From positions 62,001 to 126,000 of the forward strand of contig NZ_JACCFG010000006.1 of NCBI RefSeq assembly GCF_013416555.1: 64,000 nt of DNA, written 5' to 3'. The translations under genes were made by a program, and so were the position numbers. The notes under the pieces were generated by a model. The model did not search any database, was not told where the DNA came from, and saw only the letters and a list, made by a program, of their open reading frames with translations. Origin of the DNA: Sphingomonas sp. R-74633 (GTDB lineage: Bacteria; Pseudomonadota; Alphaproteobacteria; Sphingomonadales; Sphingomonadaceae). Shown piece by piece: positions 17,060 to 24,440 of the stretch; positions within the stretch are counted from its first letter, which is position 1; every line of letters starts with the position of its first letter.

Positions 17060-17467
17060 TTAGCGGCAACGGGCGTCGCTGCTGTTCTTGTCGACCGACG
17101 AGCCGACCGCGGCACCGGCCGCCGCACCGAGCACGGTGCCGAGCAGCTCCGAGCCGCCCGGGGCGATGATGTTGCCGAGCACGCCGCCGGCGATGCCGCC
17201 GACGACCAGGCCGGTGGTGCCGTCCGAGCGGCGGCAATAATAGCGGCCGTCCTGGCCCCGATAGACCCGGTCGTTCCGGCTCAGCCGGTGCTCGCGGTAG
17301 TTGGCGCCCTCACGGTAATAGCGATCGGCATAATAGCCGCCGTACGACGGATCGGGGCGGTTATAGTCGTAGCTGGAATAGCCGTAGCTGCGCGGGCCGC
17401 TGTTATAGTCGGTGCAGCCGGCGAGGGTCGAGACCGCCGCGACTGCGCCAAGGATCAGGATACGCAT
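17060..17467 (-). CDS. Lipoprotein with glycine-zipper 2TM domain (paralogue 2 of 3)
   Basis: 135 residues from ATG 17467, preceded by GGAGAG. MRILILGAVAAVSTLAGC is a lipoprotein signal with the lipid-bearing cysteine at 18. A Tyr/Gly/Arg-rich stretch (YGYSSYDYNRPDPSYGGYY) is followed by YRGQDGRYYCRRSDGTTGL and glycine-zipper helices (VVGGIAGGVLGNIIAPGG, LLGTVLGAAAGAAVGSS). Unlike its relatives at 14579 and 44747 it is lipid-anchored. The role is unknown; an envelope location is likely. Confidence 0.8.
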   Translation of the reverse strand: MRILILGAVAAVSTLAGCTDYNSGPRSYGYSSYDYNRPDPSYGGYYADRYYREGANYREHRLSRNDRVYRGQDGRYYCRRSDGTTGLVVGGIAGGVLGNIIAPGGSELLGTVLGAAAGAAVGSSVDKNSSDARCR

Positions 17468-17534
17468 GGTTTTCTCTCCGTGAACCCACTCTGCCCGGGG
17501 GAATGCGCAGCGTGGCGGAAAGGTTTCGCCTGCA

Positions 17535-17927
17535 TCACGAAACGGTGTTGCCGAGCTGGGCCAGGGCGGGGCGGAACTGCTCGCGCTCGGATGCCGGCAC
17601 CGGGGCGGTGGGATCGGGACGGAAGGCCGGGATGGCACGCTCCGAGCCGTCGGGGTGCTCGTCGCCCATCAGGTCGGTAGGCTCGACGCCCTCGGCCGGA
17701 CGGCGGAGCAGCCGCCACGCACCAAATGCCACGGCACCCAGCGCCGCCACGGCGAGCGCGCCAAGCGAGGCCATGCTTGCCGAATGGGCAGTGCGGGCCG
17801 GAGCGGGTGCTGCGCTTGCCTTTGCCCTGGGCTTGGCGGGCGCCTTGCGGGCCGCGGGCTTGCGGGCTGCTGCCGGCTTGGCGGCGGGCTTGCGGGTCGT
17901 TGTGCCGGTCTTGCGGGTGGTGGCCAT
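17535..17927 (-). CDS. Membrane protein with Lys/Ala/Pro-rich basic N-terminus
   Basis: 130 residues from ATG 17927 (AGAGGA upstream); longer readings start without a ribosome site. Residues 1-50 are an H1-like basic tract (TTRKPAAKPAAARKPAARKA). A single helix follows (MASLGALAVAALGAVAFGAWRLL) and then a polar tail with EPTDLMGDEHPDGSERAIP. The composition suggests a membrane-tethered basic tail that could touch DNA or polyanions; this is inference. Compare the H1-like protein at 12416-13018. Confidence 0.6.
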   Translation of the reverse strand: MATTRKTGTTTRKPAAKPAAARKPAARKAPAKPRAKASAAPAPARTAHSASMASLGALAVAALGAVAFGAWRLLRRPAEGVEPTDLMGDEHPDGSERAIPAFRPDPTAPVPASEREQFRPALAQLGNTVS

Positions 17928-18007
17928 CGAAATTCCTCTGGTTCCAGGGGTTTCGGCCTGAACGGGCGGGCGGGGCGAGCGTTCCCGCCGCCCCGCCGCC
18001 GCTAAGC

Positions 18008-18544
18008 TCAGCTTTTCTCCTTGCCGGTACATTCGCCGGCGCGCTTGGCGTCGACGCTCGCCGACATCGTGCCCATCGCCCCGCCGTCGGAGGTGACTTC
18101 GGTGTGATAGGCGTCGCCGGAATAGCTGCCCTTGATCGTCATCTCGCGCTTCTGGCCCGCAGTCTCGCAGGTCAGCTTGGCGTCGATGGTGCCGCCGGCC
18201 ATGGTGAAATGCTCATAGCGGCAGCTCTTGTCGCCGCCGAACATGCCGGCCTTGGGCGACTTGACGTCCTCGGCAGTGACGCAGCTCGAGAAGCTCTGCC
18301 CCGCCGCCATCTTGTCCTTCATCATCTTCAGCGATTCCGGCGGCATCTTTTCCATGCCGGGGGCGCTGAGGTTGGTGATGGTGACCTTGCCGTCCCAATG
18401 GCCCGGCGAAATGAAACTGCCGGCACCTTGCGCCGCGGCGACCTTGTTCGAGACTTCCTCGACCGAGGCGTTCTTCGCCGTGACCGTCGGCCCGGAATTG
18501 CAGGCCGCCAGCACCAGCGGCAGCAGCATCGTCAAGCGCTTCAT
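18008..18544 (-). CDS. DUF3617 family lipoprotein
   Basis: 178 residues from ATG 18544, six bases after AAGGGG; the ATG two codons upstream abuts that site. MKRLTMLLPLVLAAC is a lipoprotein signal. The rest matches DUF3617 in layout: a GHWDGKVTITNLSAPGMEKMPPE opening, FSSCVTAEDV, then CRYEHFTMAGGTIDAKLTC and YSGDAYHTEVT. Members are widespread in sphingomonads; no activity is known. It stands alone on its strand. Confidence 0.75.
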   Translation of the reverse strand: MKRLTMLLPLVLAACNSGPTVTAKNASVEEVSNKVAAAQGAGSFISPGHWDGKVTITNLSAPGMEKMPPESLKMMKDKMAAGQSFSSCVTAEDVKSPKAGMFGGDKSCRYEHFTMAGGTIDAKLTCETAGQKREMTIKGSYSGDAYHTEVTSDGGAMGTMSASVDAKRAGECTGKEKS

Positions 18545-18684
18545 GGACATCCCCTTATCGGTGGTCAGCCCCGCCCCGGATGGGAACATAGGCTGGTGCG
18601 ACACGGAAGCAACGGGGCGATGCTGTGGAAGAGGGTTAAGCGGGGCCAGGCTGTCTGGCTGGCCCCGGAACCGCGCCGGGTCTT

Positions 18685-18846
18685 CTACCCGAGAACTTCG
18701 ATCGCCGCGGCGCGGGCAATGGCGCGCTGTCGCTGGCTGGGATCGACGGGGAAGAGGCGGCGGTGGAGCGGAACGAAGGCCTGGAAGGGCTTCTTGCCGC
18801 GGGTACGAATAATCTGTGTTTCGTGGATCTTGTCAAAAAAGTTCAT
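18685..18846 (-). CDS. Small basic protein, 53 residues, coupled to upstream gene
   Basis: Starts at ATG 18846, which overlaps the stop of the upstream small gene in an ATGA. The product begins MNFFDKIHETQIIRTRGKKP and continues FQAFVPLHRRLFPVDPSQRQ with an Ala/Arg-rich end. There is no signal peptide or membrane helix. The overlap and the run cspA - 69-residue gene - this gene suggest one transcript. No family is recognised. Confidence 0.55.
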   Translation of the reverse strand: MNFFDKIHETQIIRTRGKKPFQAFVPLHRRLFPVDPSQRQRAIARAAAIEVLG

Positions 18847-19052
18847 GGAATTCCTTGTTCAGTTTGTAAGTGGATCGCGACCGGCGCTTCGCGTGCAATG
18901 CGCGAGCTGGCGACGCGTTCCTGGCGGACCGCCATTTCGATCCAGGCCGCTTCGGCGCGGAGGCGCTGATCACGGACATTGTCGAGCGTGGCGGCATCGG
19001 CTTCGGCGCGGCATTTCGCGGCCTGGGCACGATAATCGGGGTGGTTGGCCAA
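18843..19052 (-). CDS. Small conserved hypothetical protein, 69 residues
   Basis: Begins at TTG 19052, eight bases after GGGAG. The product starts MANHPDYRAQAAKCRAEADA and is largely a charged helix (RDQRLRAEAAWIEMAVRQER), a pattern common in small alphaproteobacterial proteins of unknown function. Its stop overlaps the start of the next gene (ATGA), implying coupled translation. It follows the cold-shock gene after 102 bp that contain a strong hairpin. Confidence 0.55.
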   Translation of the reverse strand: MANHPDYRAQAAKCRAEADAATLDNVRDQRLRAEAAWIEMAVRQERVASSRIAREAPVAIHLQTEQGIP

Positions 19053-19086
19053 AGTCTGTTCTCCCGGGGAGGGATGGAAAGGGAAT

Positions 19087-19123
19087 GGCGGCGCCCCGTA
19101 AGGGGGGACCTGGGGGCGCCGCC
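19087..19123 (-). terminator. Strong hairpin between cspA and the small downstream genes
   Basis: A perfect 11-bp inverted repeat (GGCGGCGCCCC / GGGGCGCCGCC) with a 15-base loop lies after the cspA stop on the minus strand. There is no real T-run (ATTCCC follows), so it may be a partial terminator or an mRNA-stabilising stem separating cspA from the genes behind it. Confidence 0.5.
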
Positions 19124-19154
19124 GGACGGCCAGAGGCCGCCCTTTCGCTTTCGC

Positions 19155-19367
19155 TTACTCGGCCGGCGAGAGGTTCGCTGCCGAAGCGCGGCCGCGCTTG
19201 TCGTTCTCGAGCTCATAGTTGACGCGCTGATTCTGGCTCAGCGTGCCCATGCCCGAGCGCTCGACTGCGCTGATATGGACGAAATGGTCCTGGCTGCCGC
19301 CGTCCGGCGAAATGAAGCCGAAGCCCTTGGTGGCGTCGAAGAACTTGACGGTTCCGGTGTGGCTCAT
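19155..19367 (-). CDS. cspA: Cold-shock domain protein (CspA family)
   Basis: 70 residues, the standard CspA length. GTVKFFDATKGFGFISPDGG and HFVHISAVERSG are the RNP1 and RNP2 RNA-binding motifs. It binds single-stranded RNA or DNA and melts secondary structure. The 200 bp or so upstream of the start hold no gene and may be the long structured leader typical of csp genes. Two tiny genes follow on the same strand. Confidence 0.93.
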   Translation of the reverse strand: MSHTGTVKFFDATKGFGFISPDGGSQDHFVHISAVERSGMGTLSQNQRVNYELENDKRGRASAANLSPAE

Positions 19368-19582
19368 GTGATTATTCCTTCAATTGTCGGCGCGCCCAAG
19401 AGCGGGCGGACCTCGCGCTGCAAGGGGCAGAAAGAAGGAAGAAGGGGCCGCAAAGCGCCGAAGACCGTCGATGTGCGACTGTAGCGGAAGCGATATGGGC
19501 GCGAATTGCGGTATTACAAGGGCGCGGCAATATTTTGCGCTCTTCTCTGCACAGCTTCGCGGATAATCACGGCAAATCTTCC

Positions 19583-19673
19583 CCGTCACCCTGAACTTGT
19601 TTCAGGGTCCAGCGTGCCTCGAGAGGATATCACCGGGGGTGCGCTGGATGCTGAAACAAGTTCAGCATGACGG
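19583..19673. repeat. REP-like inverted repeat, family C, inside a coding region
   Basis: Arms CCGTCACCCTGAACTTG... and ...CAAGTTCAGCATGACGG (19583-19614 and 19642-19673) are nearly complementary. They cover the last 28 codons and the stop of the minus-strand gene 19586-20737, so the element has been absorbed as a protein tail. Confidence 0.85.
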
Positions 19674-20737
19674 TGGGAGGATTCGCCTTCCGCCGCCGGC
19701 ACCGATGCCGCCTCGCGGGCGAACCAGGCATCGCGCTCGGCCGCCTCGGCCAGGCGGCGCGCGGCGATCTCGGCGCGCATCGGCGCCTCGACGGTCTCGG
19801 CTTCCTCGAGCGTCAGTGCGCGCGAATAATCGGGCTCGCCATAGGCGCCGTCCTCCTCGCCGTCATAGCCGGCGGGCGGCGGAAAGCGGGTGCGCCAGTC
19901 CTCGGCCGCGCTGTCCCACCAGACGGGGTCGCCGTCGGGATTGTCGGGGTCCTGAAAATGTTGATTCCGTTGACTCGCCTGCACGGGAGGCTCGGGTGGC
20001 GCCGGGGCGAGCGCGACCAGCCCGGCGGCCTCGGCACGGTTCCAGTCGCCGCCCGACCAGTCCGCGCGGGCGGCGGGGTCCAGCTCGGCGAGCGGCTCGG
20101 CAAGGTCGCTATGGGTGCGCAGCCATGTGTCGGCGCGGGCGAGCGCGCGCAACGGGGCGAGATCCGCTTCGCCGGCGGGCTCGATATGCTGGGCAAGGTA
20201 GAGCCCGGCGCGGGCGGGGCCGGCCTCGCGCGCGATCAGCTCGAGCCAGCCGTCGAAATCCTGCGCGATCAGCCGCGCGGCGGCGTGGGTGGTCTCCCTG
20301 GCATTGCGATCGGCCATGCGATCGAGCCGGTTGAGCAGCTGCATGCCGAGGCGATTGTCATAGCGGTGGCGCTCGACCGCGCTGCCATCGTCGCGCGTGA
20401 CCGTCTCGACAGTGCCGTGGAGCGCACGCTCCATCAGCTCGTCGGCAAGGAAGTTGCGGGCGCGCAGCACCGCCGCGTCCCAGCCGAGCGAGAAGCCGGT
20501 GCCCTTGGGCGAGTGGCGAAAGGCATAGGCCGATTGCTTGGACAGCCCGACCAGCCGGCACGCCTGGCCGACCGAATGCCCCTCGAGCAACGCGCGGAGG
20601 AAAAGGACCTGCTTCTCCGCGGACCAGCCGGTGATGCGCTGCGACGGCGTCGTGCGGAAATCGGCGGGCGCGAGTTCGGGGAGGAGGTCGTCGCCCTGGT
20701 GATAGGGATTGGGCGGGATCGGATGATGCACCGACAT
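19586..20737 (-). CDS. HTH-containing hypothetical protein with REP-encoded tail
   Basis: 383 residues. Residues about 35-110 resemble a terminase-small-subunit-like helix-turn-helix region (WSAEKQVLFLRALLEGHSVG, ACRLVGLSKQSAYAFRHSPKG, then AAVLRARNFLADELMERALHG). The middle is Ala/Glu-rich, the rest acidic and aromatic (WWDSAAEDWRTRFPPP). The final 28 residues (RHAELVSASSAPPVISSRG...) are the translation of a REP element, so the ancestral stop has probably been lost or displaced. Related proteins occur in sphingomonads; function unknown, DNA binding likely. It is not next to other phage genes. Confidence 0.65.
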   Translation of the reverse strand: MSVHHPIPPNPYHQGDDLLPELAPADFRTTPSQRITGWSAEKQVLFLRALLEGHSVGQACRLVGLSKQSAYAFRHSPKGTGFSLGWDAAVLRARNFLADELMERALHGTVETVTRDDGSAVERHRYDNRLGMQLLNRLDRMADRNARETTHAAARLIAQDFDGWLELIAREAGPARAGLYLAQHIEPAGEADLAPLRALARADTWLRTHSDLAEPLAELDPAARADWSGGDWNRAEAAGLVALAPAPPEPPVQASQRNQHFQDPDNPDGDPVWWDSAAEDWRTRFPPPAGYDGEEDGAYGEPDYSRALTLEEAETVEAPMRAEIAARRLAEAAERDAWFAREAASVPAAEGESSHRHAELVSASSAPPVISSRGTLDPETSSG

Positions 20738-20934
20738 TTGCTTGGTCCTCTCGGGTTGGTTTGAGGACCGTTCAGATATGCTGGATTGGGGGCTGTAGGA
20801 AAGGGGTTTGTTTATGGTTTGTTCTAAGGGCGCGCCGGTGAGGCGGGTAGCGAAGCTAGCCGCAAGCGCACGAGGCGCGCACGGCCGGTGGCGCTGCCAG
20901 CGCCGACCGACGACGCAGCGTTGCCGCGGCGGGG

Positions 20935-21210
20935 CTAGGGATAAAGCTGGCGGGCGTGGAGTAGCGCGAGGATCTCGATGGCGTCTGCGGTGACGCGGTA
21001 GATCAGGATGTAGTTGGGGTGGATCACCGCCTCGCGCGTGTCGGGAGCGCGGCCCGGGCGGTGGAGATGGGGATGCGCAGGTAGTCGATCGGCGGTGTGA
21101 CGGACCGCTTCGGCAAGGCGTCGCGCGGCTGGAGGCCGGTGCGCGGCGACATAGCCGATGATGTCGCGCATGTCCTGGCGCGCGGTATCGCGCCAGACCA
21201 GCGGAAGCAT
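20935..21210 (-). CDS. parE: ParE/RelE-superfamily toxin
   Basis: 91 residues matching the ParE-type toxin fold throughout: LVWRDTARQDMRDIIGYVAA, RLAEAVRHTADRLPAHPHLHR, GRAPDTREAVIHPNYILIYRV and the ending IEILALLHARQLYP. ParE toxins poison gyrase while RelE relatives cut mRNA; the sequence alone favours ParE because it lacks the RelE basic catalytic set. Its ATG overlaps the antitoxin stop by one base (TGATG). Confidence 0.88.
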   Translation of the reverse strand: MLPLVWRDTARQDMRDIIGYVAAHRPPAARRLAEAVRHTADRLPAHPHLHRPGRAPDTREAVIHPNYILIYRVTADAIEILALLHARQLYP

Positions 21211-21386
21211 CAGGGTTCTTTGTGCCGGTCGAGGATCGCCTGCATCTCCGCCATCACTTCCGCATGCGGGATGCGCGGCGCGGTGGAGGCGAGCGCCTTC
21301 TCCACCTTGGCGCGAACCCAGGCATCATGCGCCGCCTCTTCCTCGGTGGAAGCGAATTCGGACACGATGGGCGCGAGCTTTGCCAT
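21210..21386 (-). CDS. Antitoxin of the ParE-type module
   Basis: 58 residues from ATG 21386. The protein (MAKLAPIVSEFASTEEEAAH, DAWVRAKVEKALAS, RIPHAEVMAEMQAILD) matches the stability-determinant type of small antitoxin found upstream of RelE/ParE toxins. It would neutralise the toxin and probably bind its own promoter. The TGATG overlap with the toxin gene ensures coupled production, as expected for a type II module. Confidence 0.82.
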   Translation of the reverse strand: MAKLAPIVSEFASTEEEAAHDAWVRAKVEKALASTAPRIPHAEVMAEMQAILDRHKEP

Positions 21387-21516
21387 GGGGGGAATATAGC
21401 TTGAATGGGTGGAAGGGAAAGACTGTCCGATCTCGGACTGGCCACTCCATTATCGCGACTGTTCTTATTGATTCTTTTTCCCACCCGAGCAAATTTCAAT
21501 CTCTAAGGGGGGAAAT

Positions 21517-22827
21517 ATGCCTGATGTAACTAATGAAACGAGCGAAGATTTTGGTGATGAGGAGCAGGAAGAACTTCAAGAGAAAGAAGCGTTCGAAAGC
21601 TTGGCGCCAAAGGTTCTAGATGCTGCAAAGGCTGCCAAGCTTGATGCGGATGACGTTACCGATCCAGATTTTGGCAGTCGTTATTTAATAATTTCTCTAC
21701 CGTGTGGTAGGAATAAAAGAAGTATATTGCTTAACGATTCGGCGGACTTGTCAAACTTCCTAAGCGTAGAACTAGAAGGTCTAAGTTTTCTAGACGGATT
21801 GGAGGCCCTGTGTGATTATAAAGCTGGCACCGTGGAGGTCGGGCTTGAGCCGGTAGGCAATCTGTCATCCAGCTCACTTGCACGGCACTTTTTTCCAAGC
21901 TCGCAGCCCGATCAGGACAATCCGCCTGAGTTAATTTTGAAAAGCGATGACGGACAGCACACTTTTCGGATCGGTTTTGCTAGTCAGAAATATAGAGTAT
22001 TTGCCACGCGCCCTACATATCGTCGACTGACCATGACTATGTCTATAGAGGGATTGCAGGGGCACGATAAAATTATATCTCATCTAAAGACGTTATCTAA
22101 TTCACTTTTCTTTCAAATTGACCTCCTCTTTAATCAGCCAATCGCTCTGAGTAGATCAAGAGACGTTGTTACAATCGGGAGGAGGGCATTTCGGAGGCGC
22201 CCCGTTATTCTGAGTCAAGTGGAATATCCTAAGCACGAATATGATGAGGCTCCGAGTTCTCTATATTGGTATGGAAGGGCCGCTTCGGCTATGCCACTCC
22301 TACAGTTTTTGGCTTTCTATCAGGTGGTTGAATATTTCTATCCTGTTTATTCAAAAGTAGAGGTCAATCGTCGTCTAAAATTGGTGCTCAATGACCCTTC
22401 TTTTCGCCCGGAGCGAGATTCCGATATAGGAAGGTTGGTTAACGCATTGTCTATCAATCGATCTGGTGGATTTCTTGACGAGAGAAGTCAGCTTAAGGCG
22501 GTTATGAACGAATGTTTGACGTCGGATGCGATAAGGCAATTCATAGAATCTTCAGATGAGAAAAAGACCTTCTATAAAAAAGATTGTAAAAAAATACATG
22601 ACATTAACATTGTCACGGATGCTGTTGGTCAAGATCTAAGGATTGTAGCCGCAGAAAGGCTATATGGAATTCGGTGCAGGGTTGTGCATACCAAGGAAGA
22701 TGGTAAGGATGAGCTTGGAATACTACTCCCTTATAGCAAAGAGGAGCAGTCACTAGCGCATGACATCGATCTCATGCAATTTATAGCTCGGGCCGTGCTA
22801 GTAGCATCAGGGACGAAGATGCATTGA
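21517..22827 (+). CDS. HEPN-domain protein on an AT-rich islet (candidate defence RNase)
   Basis: 436 residues with a strong Shine-Dalgarno site (AAGGGGGGAA) before ATG 21517. Base and codon use are far more AT-rich than all neighbours, a sign of recent transfer. Residues 1-35 are acidic. The C-terminal 190 residues look like a HEPN domain of the ApeA-like type: an aromatic helix (LLQFLAFYQVVEYFYPVYS) and the catalytic-type motif R386-x4-H391 in AERLYGIRCRVVHTKE. HEPN proteins with R-x4-H are usually metal-independent RNases in toxin-antitoxin or phage-defence systems. The middle region is not recognised. Neighbours are a ParE module and a uvrA remnant. The HEPN call is by motif and helix pattern only. 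Confidence 0.65.
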   Translation: MPDVTNETSEDFGDEEQEELQEKEAFESLAPKVLDAAKAAKLDADDVTDPDFGSRYLIISLPCGRNKRSILLNDSADLSNFLSVELEGLSFLDGLEALCDYKAGTVEVGLEPVGNLSSSSLARHFFPSSQPDQDNPPELILKSDDGQHTFRIGFASQKYRVFATRPTYRRLTMTMSIEGLQGHDKIISHLKTLSNSLFFQIDLLFNQPIALSRSRDVVTIGRRAFRRRPVILSQVEYPKHEYDEAPSSLYWYGRAASAMPLLQFLAFYQVVEYFYPVYSKVEVNRRLKLVLNDPSFRPERDSDIGRLVNALSINRSGGFLDERSQLKAVMNECLTSDAIRQFIESSDEKKTFYKKDCKKIHDINIVTDAVGQDLRIVAAERLYGIRCRVVHTKEDGKDELGILLPYSKEEQSLAHDIDLMQFIARAVLVASGTKMH

Positions 22828-22850
22828 TTTTATATTGCGCTGCATGCGCT

Positions 22851-22873
22851 CCTCTCCCGCAAGCCGGGAGAGG
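22851..22873. terminator. Hairpin between the HEPN gene and the uvrA remnant
   Basis: Perfect 8-bp stem CCTCTCCC / GGGAGAGG with a 7-base loop, no T-run. It corresponds in place to the longer hairpin after genuine uvrA at 24441-24464, so it was probably duplicated together with the uvrA fragment. Confidence 0.5.
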
Positions 22874-22876
22874 GCC

Positions 22877-23078
22877 TCACTCCGCCGCTACAGTCTCCCT
22901 CGCTCCGCCCTTCCCTAGCAACGGCGCGAGATACTTCCCCGTAAAGCTCCGCGGTTCCTTCACCACATCCTCCGGGGTGCCTGGACGACGATCTCGCCGC
23001 CTTGACGCCGCCCTCGGGCCCAGATCGAGGATCCAGTCGGCAGTCTTGATGACGTCGAGATTATGCTCGATCATCCGG
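22877..23078 (-). pseudogene. uvrA: Degenerate duplicate of the uvrA 3' end
   Basis: On the minus strand this encodes MIEHNLDVIKTADWILDLGP, a frameshifted stretch, then GTPEDVVKEPRSFTGKYLAP and an AAE ending, closely matching the last 65 residues of the intact uvrA at 24471. Two single-base deletions relative to that gene shift the frame in and out. Similarity stops abruptly inside the ABC domain near 23078. It lies between the HEPN islet and the next gene, in the same orientation as uvrA, about 1.6 kb from its end. Confidence 0.88.
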
Positions 23079-23220
23079 CTCCCATTCGTACCAAGAGCGC
23101 GTCAGCCTGCGGGTAATCAGCTTGCACATGTGAATCCTGGCTCTCGTACAAACCAATTCTCCGTGACGAAGCTACGACGCGCCCCAATACCCGCACAACA
23201 TTGCAGCCATCCGCGACTCC

Positions 23221-23249
23221 TTGACATGCTTAACCGGCCTGTCATTTTT
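23221..23249 (+). promoter_or_regulatory. Possible promoter of the secreted protein gene at 23293
   Basis: A perfect -35 TTGACA (23221-23226) is followed after 17 bases by ATTTTT, a weak -10, 44 bp before the ATG at 23293. Confidence 0.35.
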
Positions 23250-23292
23250 GCCGGAGCGACCCAGGGGGGCTGGGCGTAAAGGGGGGATTGCC

Positions 23293-23952
23293 ATGAAATC
23301 GATGGGTTGCGCCGTAGTCGGCGCATTGTGGATGTTCGCGCCGGTGGCCTATGCGCAGGACGCGGCACAGACGGCTTCGGTCGTTGCGCCGGTTCCGGGC
23401 ATTACTGCGGAGACCTCTGTTCTTCGCGTCGGCACCGCGGTGCCGCTCAAGCTGACCGAGGAACTGACCACCAAGGGCAAGAAGCTGCGCGTCGGCCAGC
23501 GCTTTCATCTCGAGACCTATGAGCCGGTGATGCTCAACGGCGTCGTCGTGATCCCGGCGGGCAGCCCGGCGGTGGGCGAAGTCACCGACGTGCGCAACAA
23601 GGGCATGTGGGGCAAGTCGGGCCATCTCAGCGCGCATATCCTCTATGTAACAGTGAATGGCCGCCAGATCCGCCTGACCGGCACGTTCGACGACAAGGGT
23701 GTCGCGGGCGGCGTTGGCGCGGCGGCGGTCTCGGCGGTGGTGTTCCTGCCGGCGGGCTTCTTCATGACCGGGACGAGCGCGCGCGTGCCGATCGGCGCGC
23801 AGGTCAAGGCGTTCACCGACGAGGACGTGCCGCTGTCGATCAACGTGTCGCAGGCGCCGCTGGCGGTTTCGGCACCCGCGGCGGCCTCGGCGCCGGCCGT
23901 GCTGACGCCGGCCGTGGCGGAGAAGCCGGCGGCGGGCGCTTCGCCCAACTGA
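23293..23952 (+). CDS. Secreted protein of unknown function
   Basis: 219 residues from ATG 23293, after GGGGGGA. A signal peptide (MKSMGCAVVGALWMFAPVAYAQ) leads a beta-rich body: LRVGTAVPLKLTEELTTKGK, VGQRFHLETYEPVMLNGVVV, IPAGSPAVGEVTDVRNKGMWG, then RLTGTFDDKGVAGGVGAAA. The pattern resembles periplasmic proteins that set a property of the envelope by a small barrel domain, but no named family is certain. The tail is Ala/Pro-rich. Confidence 0.65.
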   Translation: MKSMGCAVVGALWMFAPVAYAQDAAQTASVVAPVPGITAETSVLRVGTAVPLKLTEELTTKGKKLRVGQRFHLETYEPVMLNGVVVIPAGSPAVGEVTDVRNKGMWGKSGHLSAHILYVTVNGRQIRLTGTFDDKGVAGGVGAAAVSAVVFLPAGFFMTGTSARVPIGAQVKAFTDEDVPLSINVSQAPLAVSAPAAASAPAVLTPAVAEKPAAGASPN

Positions 23953-24030
23953 GCAGAGCCGGATCGAGAATGGAGGCGCTGTCGGGCTCGCCCGGTGGCG
24001 CCTTTATTCTGGGCTGGGGTATCGCGGGGC

Positions 24031-24417
24031 CTAGGGCGCGAACCAGCGCAGCAGGAAGATCGCGAGCGACACCAGCACCGCCAGCACTGCGGCGGCGCGG
24101 ACCTTCCAGCCCTGGTACACCTGCCCGTTCGGCATTTTGAAGCGGGCGCGGCGGAAGACGAGGCCGGCATAGACCAGCAGCGGGAAGCTGACCCAGAGCC
24201 AGCCGGTGACGCCGTTGGTGGTGCCGAAGGGGAGGGCGCCCAGCCAGATCATGAGCAGCGGGCTCATCACCGCCAGCACCAGGCAGCCGCCGATCATAAG
24301 CCAGGGCGACATGCCGAGCAGCAGCGCGTCGTTCTCGGCCCGGGCGGCGGCTTCGGTCTCGGCCTCGAGACGGGCGAGGTGCGCGGGGTCGTCGGGGTTT
24401 TCGATGGGCTCGGTCAT
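24031..24417 (-). CDS. Small inner-membrane protein
   Basis: 128 residues. An acidic N-terminus (PIENPDDPAHLARLEAETEA) is followed by three hydrophobic segments (LMIGGCLVLAVMSPLLMIWLG, WLWVSFPLLVYAGLVF, AAAVLAVLVSLAIFLLRWF) with MPNGQVYQGWK between. It starts 54 bp after uvrA on the same strand, beyond the uvrA hairpin. No family is recognised. Confidence 0.65.
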   Translation of the reverse strand: MTEPIENPDDPAHLARLEAETEAAARAENDALLLGMSPWLMIGGCLVLAVMSPLLMIWLGALPFGTTNGVTGWLWVSFPLLVYAGLVFRRARFKMPNGQVYQGWKVRAAAVLAVLVSLAIFLLRWFAP

Positions 24418-24440
24418 TGCGGCACTGCCCCTCTCCCCGG

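Noticed and set aside
18763..18969. Plus-strand frame over the small cspA-linked genes
   Set aside because: Antisense to two overlapping minus-strand genes that have a ribosome site and coupled stop-start; the plus frame starts at GTG with none.
20808..20993. Small plus-strand frame between the HTH gene and the ParE toxin gene
   Set aside because: Arg/Gly-rich, no ribosome site, and it runs into the antisense of the toxin gene. The surrounding spacer has only a short GGCGCT/AGCGCC palindrome.
21517..23280. Integrated prophage or transposon around the AT-rich gene
   Set aside because: No integrase, transposase, terminal inverted repeats or structural phage genes are visible; only composition and the uvrA fragment suggest transfer.
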